Program-made: the position numbers and the translations under genes | Shown: positions 16,811 to 26,100 of the stretch, piece by piece | Layout: every line of letters begins with the position of its first letter | How positions within the stretch are numbered: position 1 is the stretch's first letter | Assembly: GCF_009687865.1 (NCBI RefSeq) | Contig: NZ_BLAE01000035.1 | Location: 215,727 to 279,726 of the forward strand | Direction of reading: 5' to 3' | Source of the DNA: Acrocarpospora macrocephala | GTDB taxonomy: Bacteria > Actinomycetota > Actinomycetes > Streptosporangiales > Streptosporangiaceae | Length of the DNA stretch: 64,000 bases | Notes under the pieces: model-generated | What the model saw: the letters and a program-made list of their open reading frames with translations, nothing else | What the model was told of the DNA's origin: nothing | Databases searched by the model: none

Positions 16811-17713
16811 GACATGCGGTCGGGCTGGTGAGATGTCGCGGACCACGTTGAGCAGTGGGCGCAGCAGCGGGGAGTCCGCGTCGGCGGTACGCCACAGGAC
16901 GACCTCGAGCGTTTCGTGGTGCAGGCCGGCGACCGGTCGCCAGACGGCCGAGCCGAGGGCCAGGCTGGCGGTGTGCTTCTCCGGCAGGAACGTCAGGCCG
17001 TCGCCGGCTGCCACCAGCGTGATGATGGCCTCCAGGTCGGTGATGTGGGTACGGATGTCCGGGTGCACGCCGCGCGCCCGGACCATGGCGAACAGGTCGT
17101 CGTGCAGCCTGGGATAGAGGATCCAAGGTTGTAGCAGCACGACCTGTCCGTGGAAGTCCTCGACCCGGAGCGCGTCGCGAGCGGCGAGCGGATGGTCGTG
17201 CGCGAGGACCGCGCCGAGCCGGTCCCTGGCGATGACGGCCGAGGTCAGCGTCGGATCGTCGGCCGGGTGGAAGCCGTACCCGAGCGCGATCTCTCCGGCG
17301 CGCAGCGCCTCCCACTGCTCGGCGCCGGTCATCGGGGTGAGCTGGATCGTGATGCGCGGCTCGCGGCGGCGCGCGGTGCCCACGATGCCGGCCAGGTGCC
17401 CCCAGTAAGCGGTGCCGGTCTCGAAGCCGATCGTGACCGTGCCGATCTGGCCGGCCGCCACCTGCCGCGCGCCGTCGACCGCGGCCTCGGCGGAAGCGAC
17501 GATCGAGCGTGCCCGGTCCGCGAAGTAGCGGCCGGCGGGAGTGAGCCGCACCCCGCGGCCGTCCGGTTCCAGCAGTTCGACGCCCATCTCGTTCTGCAGG
17601 TCGCGCATCTGCCGGCTGAGCGGGGACTGCGACATGAACAGTCGCTGCGCCGCGCGGTGGAAGTTTTCCTCCTCGGCGATCGCGATGAAGTAGCGCAGGT
17701 GTCGCAGTTCCAC
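16721..17713 (-). CDS. LysR-family transcriptional regulator
   Basis: 330 residues from GTG 17713 (VELRHLRYFIAIAEEENF, the canonical LysR start; a longer frame to 17749 adds an unlikely tail). HTH at residues 1-60 (AAQRLFMSQSPLSRQMRDL), then the effector domain. The last 30 residues overlap the 3' end of the propeller enzyme gene by 90 bp on the other strand, so this protein is slightly longer than the usual 300. It is divergent from the PPOX gene (92 bp gap), its likely target. Confidence 0.9.
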   Translation of the reverse strand: MELRHLRYFIAIAEEENFHRAAQRLFMSQSPLSRQMRDLQNEMGVELLEPDGRGVRLTPAGRYFADRARSIVASAEAAVDGARQVAAGQIGTVTIGFETGTAYWGHLAGIVGTARRREPRITIQLTPMTGAEQWEALRAGEIALGYGFHPADDPTLTSAVIARDRLGAVLAHDHPLAARDALRVEDFHGQVVLLQPWILYPRLHDDLFAMVRARGVHPDIRTHITDLEAIITLVAAGDGLTFLPEKHTASLALGSAVWRPVAGLHHETLEVVLWRTADADSPLLRPLLNVVRDISPARPHVSDFSGDADARVQSRSGLVEHVGDAVLGAE

Positions 17714-17805
17714 GGCATGCCCCTCGCTTTGATGCCTTCGAGGTCTCAATATGGTGCAAATAATATCTTGGACGACAGAATGGAGTGCGCTGAAGAATCG
17801 GCGCC

Positions 17806-18846
17806 ATGAACCGAATCACGACCGCCGGCGACCTCGAGGCGATCATCGGGCGTCCCGCGGACCTCATCCTCGCGAAGGAACTGCCCGCGCTGGACGACGC
17901 TGCCCGGCATGTGCTCGCCACCGCGCCGATCGCGGGCTTCGGCTACCTCGACGCGGCCGGGCGGCCGTGCACCACCCTGGTCGGCGGCCGACCGGGCTTC
18001 GCGGAGTCCGCGTCGCCGACCAGGATCGTGATCCCGGCCGACGTCGACGCGGACGGCCCGGTCTCGTTCGTCTTCCTGATGCCCGGCGTCGGCGAGACAC
18101 TGCGGCTCAACGGCACGGTCGCCGCGCGCACGCCGGGCCGGCTCGCTATCACGGTCGAACAGGTGTACATCCACTGTGCGCGCGCGATCCTTCGCTCCCG
18201 GCTGTGGGAGACGGCTTCGCCCGCCGCCCCGGCGATGCCCAGCACAGACGGCCCGCTCGCCGGCCCGCGCGTGGCCGGATTCCTCGCTGCCGCACCGTTC
18301 CTCGTCGTGTCCACCTGGGACGGTGCCGGCGGCGACACCAGCCCGCGTGGCGACCTGCCCGGCTTTGTCCGGGTACTCGACGGGCGCACGCTCGCCATCC
18401 CGGACCGGCGCGGCAACAAGCGCGCCGACACCGCGCACAACCTGCTCGTCGACGCGCGGATCTCCGCCGCGATGCTGGTGCCCGGCCGCACCGAGGTGCT
18501 GCACATCAGCGGTACCGCTTACCTCACCGACGATCCGGCGCTGCTCGCGGACATGGCGCTGGGCAGCGCCGTACCGCAGACCGCGCTCATCGTCACGGTC
18601 GCGCTCGCGGAGGTGCGGCGCAGTGACGCGATCGCCGCCGGGCGAATCTGGGACCGGGCCGGGCACGCGGACGCGGACACCGCGCGGACGCTGATGGCGC
18701 TGTCCGCGCGGCAGATCGGCGAGATGAAGCCCGCGTTGCGCTGGCTGGGGAAGCCGCTCAGCGCGCTGGCCCGGCCGATGCAGTGGCTGCTCGACAGGTC
18801 CTACCGCCGTGCGCTGAAGAACGAGGGGTACGGCGACCGCGCGTGA
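17806..18846 (+). CDS. Pyridoxamine-phosphate-oxidase-like flavoprotein, tandem domains
   Basis: 346 residues holding two split-barrel PNPOx-type domains: about residues 40-130 (GFGYLDAAGRPCTTLVGGRP, PTRIVIPADV) and 160-260 (FLVVSTWDGAGGDTSPRGDL, DGRTLAIPDRRGNKRADT, NLLVDARISAAMLVPGRT). The second matches MSMEG_1061-type FMN-binding proteins. These bind FMN or F420 and reduce small molecules. It is divergent from a LysR gene, which suggests inducible expression. Substrate unknown. Confidence 0.82.
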   Translation: MNRITTAGDLEAIIGRPADLILAKELPALDDAARHVLATAPIAGFGYLDAAGRPCTTLVGGRPGFAESASPTRIVIPADVDADGPVSFVFLMPGVGETLRLNGTVAARTPGRLAITVEQVYIHCARAILRSRLWETASPAAPAMPSTDGPLAGPRVAGFLAAAPFLVVSTWDGAGGDTSPRGDLPGFVRVLDGRTLAIPDRRGNKRADTAHNLLVDARISAAMLVPGRTEVLHISGTAYLTDDPALLADMALGSAVPQTALIVTVALAEVRRSDAIAAGRIWDRAGHADADTARTLMALSARQIGEMKPALRWLGKPLSALARPMQWLLDRSYRRALKNEGYGDRA

Positions 18847-19060
18847 CCGGCTGGCAGGTGCCGGTGGTCGGTGACCACGACTTCACTAGCGTACGGGTCG
18901 CCGACTAGCGCCCCGGTAGAACCTCGTGGCCGGTGCGCAGCCGCTTCCAGTCGCCGGCGGGGGATGAGGCGGACGGCTTTCTGGACGCTCATGTCGCCCG
19001 GCTCCGTGCCATTACCGGTTCGAGTTGAGTGAAGTCGGTGGGTGCTGTTAGCTTCGCACG

Positions 19061-20074
19061 GTGGACGACAGGCGTGCACGGACGGAGACAATCGAGGACT
19101 TCGCGGCGACCCTGCGGGAACTGCGCAACTCGGTCGGTAACCCGCCTTTCCGGGAGATGTCCGGCCGGTCGGGGGCGATTTCTCACACGACGTTGCACGA
19201 AGCCACGAAGGGTAACCGGCTCCCGAGCTGGGAGACCACCGTCGAGTTCGTTAAGGCGTGTGGCGCGGACCCGGCCGCGTACCGCGAACAGTGGGAGAGA
19301 GCGAACCTGGCGGTCAGATCGGATCCTTCCATCCGCGCGGACACCTCGGTGGACCGTCCGGCTGGTGGACTCGTAGCCGCTGCCACAGGCGCCGCGGAAC
19401 CTCGTACCGCGCCCTGGTCGGCTGGCGAGACCTTGGCATCCGTGCCTACGCCGCCGCCCGACGAGACCGCGGGCGACGTCCAGCCTCTGCTTCCTGCGCC
19501 GGGGAACAGAGGGCGATTCCGGCTGACCCGCCCGGTCGCGTTCGCGACAGCGGCCGTCACTGTGGGGACAGTGGTCCTCATCGTGGCCGTCGTCAATCGC
19601 GGCTCCGGGCCCGACGGACACAGCCTGAACCCGTCCGGCAGCCCATCGATTGCCGCGCTGTCGCCAGCCGATTGCCCGGTGCGTTCGACCAACCCGCCTG
19701 CGGCCCCGCCGGTGCACAAGGGCGATGTGGCCGTGTTCATCGACGACATAACGCTCCCCGATTGCACGCGCGTCGGCGCTGGGAAGACCATGACCAAGGT
19801 ATGGCGGCTCAAGAACGCCGGGACCGTGCCGTGGAAGGGATATTCGCTGCGTCGCCTCGACGTCACGCAGCAAGCTGATCAATGCCAGACCATTCCCGAC
19901 GTGCCGATCGAGGACACGCAACCAGGCGAGATGGTCGACATCCGGACCGTCATCACCACGCCGAGGAAGCCGGGCCTGTGCTACGTGCGATTCAAGATGG
20001 TGGACGCTTCGGGAACGGTCGTGTTCCCCGGAAGCCGGCCGGTCAACTTCCAGATCATCGTCGACGGACTCTAG
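19061..20074 (+). CDS. HTH - transmembrane - NBR1-like Ig domain protein
   Basis: 337 residues from GTG 19061. Order: an N-terminal XRE-like segment (residues 10-80: FAATLRELRNSVGN, ISHTTLHEATKGNRLPSW), a Pro/Ala-rich linker, one membrane span near residue 160-180 (FATAAVTVGTVVLIVAVV), and an extracellular domain from about 220 with the four-Trp/NBR1-type Ig features (KTMTKVWRLKNAGTVPWKGY, GEMVDIRTVITTPRKPGLCY). NBR1-like domains occur in bacterial surface proteins; in eukaryotes in the autophagy receptor NBR1. It could link a cytoplasmic DNA- or protein-binding head to an outside ligand. No partner genes nearby. Confidence 0.82.
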   Translation: MDDRRARTETIEDFAATLRELRNSVGNPPFREMSGRSGAISHTTLHEATKGNRLPSWETTVEFVKACGADPAAYREQWERANLAVRSDPSIRADTSVDRPAGGLVAAATGAAEPRTAPWSAGETLASVPTPPPDETAGDVQPLLPAPGNRGRFRLTRPVAFATAAVTVGTVVLIVAVVNRGSGPDGHSLNPSGSPSIAALSPADCPVRSTNPPAAPPVHKGDVAVFIDDITLPDCTRVGAGKTMTKVWRLKNAGTVPWKGYSLRRLDVTQQADQCQTIPDVPIEDTQPGEMVDIRTVITTPRKPGLCYVRFKMVDASGTVVFPGSRPVNFQIIVDGL

Positions 20075-20109
20075 TTCCCGCCATGCATGACGTGGCGGGG
20101 AACTAGAGT
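20068..20109. terminator. Bidirectional terminator hairpin
   Basis: ACTCTAGTTCCCGCCA pairs with TGGCGGGGAACTAGAGT (one extra G), 16 paired bases around a 9-nt loop. It spans the stop codon of the NBR1-like gene and precedes the end of the convergent SpoIID gene (20119). Symmetric AGTT/AACT ends give short T-tracts in both directions. Confidence 0.8.
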
Positions 20110-20118
20110 CGTACGGTC

Positions 20119-21057
20119 TCAGGAGCTGACAACGATCCCCGTGTAGTAGTGCTGGAGGATCCTGGAGTAGCTCCAGCCCGCTCTGGCCTTATCGCGAGAG
20201 CCGTTCTGCGACATCCAGTCCCCGTTGACCCAATTGCCGCACGCCGTCGTCGTAGCGCAGTATTGGGCCCGGAAGATCTTCCCGTTGCGAGTCAGCCGGG
20301 TGCCCCACGTCGCGTCCACCGCGGCGCTCGTCACCGCCTTCGCGGAGCCGGGCTTGTACACCTGGCTCGACGTGTGGTCGTAGACGTCGAAGCACTGGCC
20401 GCTCGCCGTCTTGCGGTTCGAGTGCAGCGCCCAGTACCAGCCGAAGTTCTTGACGGCCATCGCCCCGGCCCTGAGAGACTCGCTCGGCCAGCTCGACACC
20501 CACTCGTTGGGCAGGACGTTCTTGACGTAGGTCTTGAACGCCACCCGCTCCACGCGATTGAGGGACTTCCGGTACACCAGGATCGTCGTGGGCAGCCTGG
20601 TGTCCGTACCGTCGGTCTTGCACCCGGTCGGCGGCGCGGAGCTCAGGAGCTTGTGCGAGGCGTTCTGGTTCTTGAGGGTGGAGTTCAGGTTGCCTTTGGC
20701 GCCTGGGGCGAAGTCCTGGTACGTGCCGGTGTGGCCGGTGTTGTAGTAGACGCGGACGGTCTTGCTGCTGCGGTTCCAGACGGAGGCGGCGGCGTTCTTG
20801 ATGCATTTGCCCTTGCCGTTGCCGGGTCCCTTGAAGTCGTAGCAGGAGGGCTGTTTGGTGGCGTAGTCGGCGATCGATCCGGTGAAGTCGGAGACTGATC
20901 CTTGGTTGTTGCTGTTGAAGTAGTAGCAGAATTCGCCGGTCTGGCAGATGCCGTCGCGGTTCGCGGCCGAGGCGGGGGATGCGGTGGCGAGTACCGTCCC
21001 GCCGAGCGTCATCGCGGCGGTGAGCCACGAGATCAGCCGTACAGTTCGTGGAGGCAC
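20119..21057 (-). CDS. Secreted I36-like module fused to a SpoIID/amidase-enhancer domain
   Basis: 312 residues from GTG 21057 (GAGGAAG upstream; the frame extends further but without a signal peptide). Sec signal, cleaved near ASA-A (residue 31). Residues 34-135 resemble peptidase-inhibitor I36/beta-gamma-crystallin-like modules (GEFCYYFNSNNQGSVSDF). Residues 155-300 are a SpoIID/LytB domain (YRKSLNRVERVAFKTYVKNV, LPNEWVSSWPSESLRAGAMA), a lytic transglycosylase or amidase enhancer acting on glycan strands. The I36-like part is almost identical to that of the next gene. Role: peptidoglycan processing or attack on competitors. Confidence 0.82.
   Translation of the reverse strand: MPPRTVRLISWLTAAMTLGGTVLATASPASAANRDGICQTGEFCYYFNSNNQGSVSDFTGSIADYATKQPSCYDFKGPGNGKGKCIKNAAASVWNRSSKTVRVYYNTGHTGTYQDFAPGAKGNLNSTLKNQNASHKLLSSAPPTGCKTDGTDTRLPTTILVYRKSLNRVERVAFKTYVKNVLPNEWVSSWPSESLRAGAMAVKNFGWYWALHSNRKTASGQCFDVYDHTSSQVYKPGSAKAVTSAAVDATWGTRLTRNGKIFRAQYCATTTACGNWVNGDWMSQNGSRDKARAGWSYSRILQHYYTGIVVSS
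20651..21020 (-). repeat. Copy A of duplicated I36-module coding DNA
   Basis: About 370 bp, offset by 932 bp from copy B (21583-21952). I count eight base differences by eye, so near 98% identity, while the rest of the two genes is unrelated. The high identity at DNA level indicates recent duplication or gene conversion. Confidence 0.88.
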
Positions 21058-21092
21058 AGTTGTCTTCCTCGTTTGGTAGAGGCCGCGGTGCG

Positions 21093-21986
21093 TTATCGGA
21101 CGCTGTAGCCCTGGGAGTTCCAGAACGAGGTCGGGTTCGGGTTCTCCAGGTGCGGGTCGCCGACGCTCTTGGCCGCACGCGTCTTCCGTCCGGGGCGCAT
21201 CTCGATGTGGGTGTGTGCGGATGACCTGCTCGACACCCCATGCCACGACTCGTCGGCGATGATCTGGCCGCGGCTGACCTGCTGGCCCACGCGCAAGGAC
21301 GACAGCGGAGCGGAGTGCAGGTAGATCACCGTCTTGTTCAACGCGGCGTTGTAGATGGCGATCGTGGAAAGTCCCGCCCTGCCGGTGGTCCCGCGCACCA
21401 GGTTGATGACCTGGCCTCCCACCAGGGCGTGCACATCCGCGCCCACACCGCGGGCGATGTCGATGCCTTCATGCCGGCCGGAGGTGGAGGTGTAACCGTC
21501 GAAGCCGCAGGTGATCGTGCCGCTGGCCGTGTACAGCGAGAACGACATGTTGCTGCGCGATGGTGATGACGACGGGCTGAACTTGTGCGAGGCGTTCTGG
21601 TTCTTGAGGGTGGAGTTCAGGTTGCCTTTGGCGCCTGGGGCGAAGTCCTGGTACGTGCCGGTGTGGCCGGTGTTGTAGTAGACGCGGACGGTCTTGCTGC
21701 TGCGGTTCCAGACGGAGGCGGCGGCGTTCTTGATGCATTTGCCCTTGCCGTTGCCGGGTCCCTTGAAGTCGTAGCAGGAGGGCTGTTTGGTGGCGTAGTC
21801 GGCGACTGATCCGGTGAAGTCGGAGACCGATCCTTGGTTGTTGCTGTTGAAGTAGTAGCAGAACTCGCCGGCCTGGCAGATGCCGTCGCGGTTCGCGGCC
21901 GAGGCGGGTGATGCGGTGGCGAGTACCGTCCCGCCGAGCGCCATCGCTGCGGTCGCCGCGGTGAGGATCCTGGTGAGCGTTCTCAT
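21093..21986 (-). CDS. Secreted I36-like module fused to M23 (LytM) endopeptidase
   Basis: 297 residues. Signal peptide (cleavage near residue 31), I36-like module at 34-135, then an M23 zinc peptidase: H172 and D176 in GRHEGIDIA, a YLHS strand, and the HxH pair H258/H260 in SSAHTHIEMR. All metal and catalytic residues of the family are visible, so it is probably active on peptide cross-links of peptidoglycan. It precedes the SpoIID fusion gene by 35 bp on the same strand. The shared N-terminal module may target both enzymes to the wall or keep them inhibited until processed. Confidence 0.87.
   Translation of the reverse strand: MRTLTRILTAATAAMALGGTVLATASPASAANRDGICQAGEFCYYFNSNNQGSVSDFTGSVADYATKQPSCYDFKGPGNGKGKCIKNAAASVWNRSSKTVRVYYNTGHTGTYQDFAPGAKGNLNSTLKNQNASHKFSPSSSPSRSNMSFSLYTASGTITCGFDGYTSTSGRHEGIDIARGVGADVHALVGGQVINLVRGTTGRAGLSTIAIYNAALNKTVIYLHSAPLSSLRVGQQVSRGQIIADESWHGVSSRSSAHTHIEMRPGRKTRAAKSVGDPHLENPNPTSFWNSQGYSVR
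21583..21952 (-). repeat. Copy B of duplicated I36-module coding DNA
   Basis: Partner of copy A. Two of the differences alter Ile/Val and Thr/Ala; most others are silent. The repeat ends sharply where the C-terminal enzyme domains begin (Ser-rich linker), marking a domain-shuffling boundary. Confidence 0.88.
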
Positions 21987-22052
21987 GCTGTTCTCCTTCT
22001 GGCTGCGGAGCCTGGGTTTCGGATGGTCAGTGGAGACTGGGTTTCGGAAGAG

Positions 22053-22898
22053 TCAGCGGCGCTGGTACTCCTCCCAGGTGCGGATAGTCACCTTCGGGCC
22101 GTCGTCCGGGCCACGGCCGGTGAGCCCGTTCAGGCCGAGGTAGTAGTCACCGATCTGGTGCTGGGCCTGGCTGGAGAGGCTGGTGTCGCTGATGGCGGCG
22201 GCGTGGATGTGCCACGGCCAGTCGCCTTGCCTGGGGCTACGCACCCATGCCGCGAAGCCGACACGGCGCAACGCGCGGACGGCCGCGGTGCGGGTGGCGG
22301 AATTCAGCCCCGTTACCGAGATGTCGACGACGCCGCCGCCGTCGTGGGTGCCCGCGGACGTGGGGTCGCCGCCGGGGTTGTACGAACCCTGATCCAGCTT
22401 GAGGTCGCGGCCGAGCAGCCGCTTCGCCTCGGCCAGCATGCTTCGCGTGCGGGTGTTGATGACGAAACCGCCGGTGGACACCCGGGTGCCCGGGTCGATG
22501 ACGTTGGTGACCGTGAAGCGGCCGGCTCCGAGCCTGGTGAGCGACGTCCTGCCCGGCAGGCCGTTGGCGTCGAGGCCAGTGAGGCCGAGCGACTTCTGGT
22601 ACTTCGCGTAGGCGGCGACCGTTGTGGTGCCGAAGTAGCCGTCCACCCACTTCGCGTCGAGGAGGCGCCGGTCGCGCAGCGCCCGCTCAACGAGGAGCAC
22701 GCTGGCCTTGGCACCCGGGGTCAGCGTGTCGTCAGGCCGCCGCGGGTCGATCTGGGCCGCCTTGACCGTGGCTTCCATGTTCACGCTCGGAAGGGCCCTA
22801 ACGTCGGCCGCCTGAGCCGCCGCCGTCCCGGACGCTCCGGTCAGCGAAGCGTGCAGGACGGCCGCCGTGAGGGCAGCGGCGTATGAGGGCAGCTTCAT
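22053..22898 (-). CDS. Secreted protein with peptidoglycan-binding domain and M15-like peptidase domain
   Basis: 281 residues. Signal peptide (cleavage about residue 31), a PG-binding-1 domain at about 62-124 (VDGYFGTTTVAAYAKYQKSL), then a domain with H185-x6-D192 (SAGTHDGGGVVDISV) and H230-x-H232 (WPWHIHAA), the zinc-ligand pattern of the M15/VanY-Hedgehog fold. It probably trims peptidoglycan peptides outside the cell. Third wall-active gene in a row (66 bp from the M23 gene), all on the minus strand. The M15 assignment rests on motif spacing only. Confidence 0.7.
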   Translation of the reverse strand: MKLPSYAAALTAAVLHASLTGASGTAAAQAADVRALPSVNMEATVKAAQIDPRRPDDTLTPGAKASVLLVERALRDRRLLDAKWVDGYFGTTTVAAYAKYQKSLGLTGLDANGLPGRTSLTRLGAGRFTVTNVIDPGTRVSTGGFVINTRTRSMLAEAKRLLGRDLKLDQGSYNPGGDPTSAGTHDGGGVVDISVTGLNSATRTAAVRALRRVGFAAWVRSPRQGDWPWHIHAAAISDTSLSSQAQHQIGDYYLGLNGLTGRGPDDGPKVTIRTWEEYQRR

Positions 22899-22992
22899 CG
22901 TTACTCCTGGATTCGGGCGCTGGGGGCGATTCCTGTGCGGCCGAATCCAACGTTTCGGATTGCTTGCGTGTCCTCAAGAAGATCGTGTTGTC

Positions 22993-23009
22993 AGCCTGTT
23001 CGACAGGCT
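22993..23009. terminator. Short hairpin after the NRPS operon
   Basis: AGCCTGT and ACAGGCT, 7-bp arms with a TCG loop, followed by TTTC on the plus strand. It lies 100 bp past the stop of the NRPS/MFS gene, between that operon and the start of the cell-wall enzyme genes. Small, so moderate support. Confidence 0.45.
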
Positions 23010-23111
23010 TTCCCGTACAGGCGTACGCGCCATCTGACAGGTGATCCGATGGCGAGTGCCCTCAACCGCGACCCCACAACGCATCGAGTAGGACGCGTAT
23101 ACGCGCGGAAC

Positions 23112-26100
23112 TCACCTGCTCGGCGTGGGCAGCAGCGCGTCCGCGGCCTGTTGCAGCTCATCCCGGTCCCAGGTGGCAACGGCTCCGGGGATCGCGTCCG
23201 GGAGAACGTCCTCCATGTAGCGCAGCGTGTGCCAGCGAAGCCCGACGAGCGCCAGCGCGACCTGGAGGCAGCCGAGGATAGCGATCATGACGGCCATGCC
23301 TCGGCCAGGGCCGGAGCCGAATGCGCCACCCACCGCCTCGCTCAGCCAACCGCCCTCGGCCATGGCGGGTTCGAAAACGGCGTCGGCCAGCCAGCCGGCG
23401 GCGAAGTAGCCGAGAGGCTCGGTCAGATTGGCGGTCATGCGGTTGGTGGCCAGGATCCGGCCCTGCAGTTCCAGGCCGACCTTAAGCTGGATCATGGTCT
23501 GCCAGTGGCCGTTGATCAGCGCGATGGAACACATGATCATGGCGAGGCCGACGACCGGAAAGGCGGCCATCGGCTGCGCTCCGGCGACGATCATTCCGAG
23601 ACCGGTGAGCAGGACGAAGCCGATCATGCCGGTGGCGCGCCGCTCGAATCCGCCCCACAGCGCCATCGCCACCCCTCCGGCGATCCCGCCCAGCGCGCCG
23701 ACCATCGTGGCCAGGCTCAGCGCCGTCGTGTCGGCAAACGAGAGCATCATCGGGGGTATCAGCGCGAACGTGAAGCCCAGCAGCAGGTTGTAGCCGAGGA
23801 AGAAGACCACCATGGCGACCAGGCTGCGACGCCGAGCCAGGTACCGCAGACCTCCGGCGATCTCTCTGAAGATCGACTCTTCGCGCCTGCGGAAGAGCAG
23901 TTCCGGGAAGCGTACGGCGAGCAGGGTCGCCATCGCGACGAGCGCCGTCGCCAGGTCGGTCAGCATGGCGCCGCCGAGGCCGGTGAGCACGATCAGCACG
24001 CCGCCCATCAGCGGGCCGACCGCCTGGCTCAGGGCCAGCACGACCTGCAGGATTCCGTTGGTCCGCGCCAGGTACTGCTTGGGGATCAGCTGCGCGACGG
24101 CGGCCAGGTACGCCGGCTGCTGGAAGGAGGTGGCGATGGAACCGATGGCGGCGGCGAGGTAAACGTGCCATAGCTGCAGTAATCCGGTCGCAAGCATCAG
24201 CAGGCAGAACGCGGTGCCGGCGGCGTTGGCCACCTCGACGGAGATCAGCAGCGATCGCCGGTTCCACTTGTCGGCCGCCGCGCCGGCCAGGGGCAGGACG
24301 AGCAGCCCGGGCAGCAGGGCGGTGGCGAGGATGGCCGAGAACTGGGTGGCGCTGCCCGTGTCCTGGTAGACCCAGATGCCCAGGGCGAACGCCAGCGCCC
24401 TGCTGCCGATCATGGAGACGAGCTGGCCGATCGTGACGAGGGCGAATCCCCACAGATTCGTGGTGGCACGTGGCCTGGAGCGCGGCCGGTCAGGCGGCGG
24501 GTTAGGGGTCGCGTGGAGTCGCCGGTTCACCCAGTCGGCGATGGTGGCGGCAAGCGGACCGGCCTGATGCTGGAGGAAGAAGTGCCCGGCGTCGGGCAGA
24601 ACGGCCAGTTCGGTGTCCGCGCACAGCAGGTTCCACTCGCGATGCCGCTCCTGGTGGAATTCGGTGATGCGGTCGCGTTCCCCGACCACGCTGAGCGCCC
24701 GTAACGTTCGGTCCCCTGGGGCATGGCACAGCCGCGAGTAAAGTTCCTCGGCTTCGCGTGCGTCGTGCCGCACTGCCTGGAGCGTCGCCGCCTGCTCGTA
24801 CGGATCCAGGGCGCCTTGGAGCCCGCCTATCCCACGCAGCACGTCACGATAGAGCCGGTCGGAGCGCCAGCGGTCGCTTGGCAGCAGCTTCGCCCACAGG
24901 TCGAACAACCGTCCGGGCAGGCGGGGCGCCGGGAAGGCCCCGCCGAGGACGACGCCGACGACCTGGCTGCCTTCGGCCTCCAGCCGCCTTGCTATCTCGT
25001 ACGCCAGCGCCGCGCCGACGCAGTGGCCGTAGACGACGATCGGACCGTCAATGGTCGCGCGGATCTCCCGGACGGCGCCTGCCGCGGTCGTCTCGAACGA
25101 TTCCAGCGGCTGGTCTGGCCGGGTGGGATCGTGGCCGGGCAGTTCGATGGCGTACAGGGGGAATTCCGGCGGCAGCGCCTTGGCCAGCTCGGCGTAGGCC
25201 GCGGCGGTTCCCCCGCCGAACGGCACCGCGACCACCGTCGCCGTGGCCTGGGCCGTCCGCTCTCCGCCGGGCAGCAGCCACAGATACTTCCCGGTGTCCG
25301 CCTGGCCGAGGAAGTCGGCCAACCGCCGGACGGTCGGATGCTGGAAGATCGAGATGACCCGTACGTCTGGGCCGATGCGGCGGGCCAGTCGCATGGCGGT
25401 GAAGGAGTCCCCGCCGGATTCGAAGAAGTCGTCGTCTATCCCGATCTGGTCGAGTCCGAGCACGTCACGCCAGATCTCGGCGATCCGCGCATCCCGGGTG
25501 TCGCGCGGGGGTGTCCGCTGCCCGTGCCGCAACGTCGGCGGGCCGGGTTCCGGCAGTGCGTTCCAGTCGAGTTTGCCGTTGGGCGTCAGCGGCAGCCGGT
25601 CGAGTTCGACGTAGGCGGTGGGGACCATATAGGGAGGCATCGCCGCTTGGGCGAACTCCACCAGTTCCGATAAATCGATGTCTTTATCGGAGACGTAATA
25701 GGCCGCCAGGGATGCCCGGCCGTTGTTGTCCTGCCGGGTGGCGACCGCGACCTCGGAGATGGCCGGATGGCGGCGGAGGACCGCTTCCACATGAGCGGGC
25801 TCGACCCGGTACCCGCGGATCTTCGTCTGGCGGTCCAGCCGACCGAGGAACTCGATCGAGCCGTCCGGATGCCGGCGGACCCGGTCACCGGAACGGTAGG
25901 CGCGCTCTCCGGAGAATGGATCGGTCACGAAACGGGTGGCGCCGGGTTCGTCCGGGTCGAGGTACCCGCGCGCCACGCTGCTCCCAGTGATCAGTAGCTC
26001 GCCCGCCGTGCCCTGGGGGACAGGGCGCAGCTGCTGGTCCACGACATCCGCCCGGACGTGCGGCAAGGGCGACCCCAGGGGAACGGAAACCCCTTGCCGT

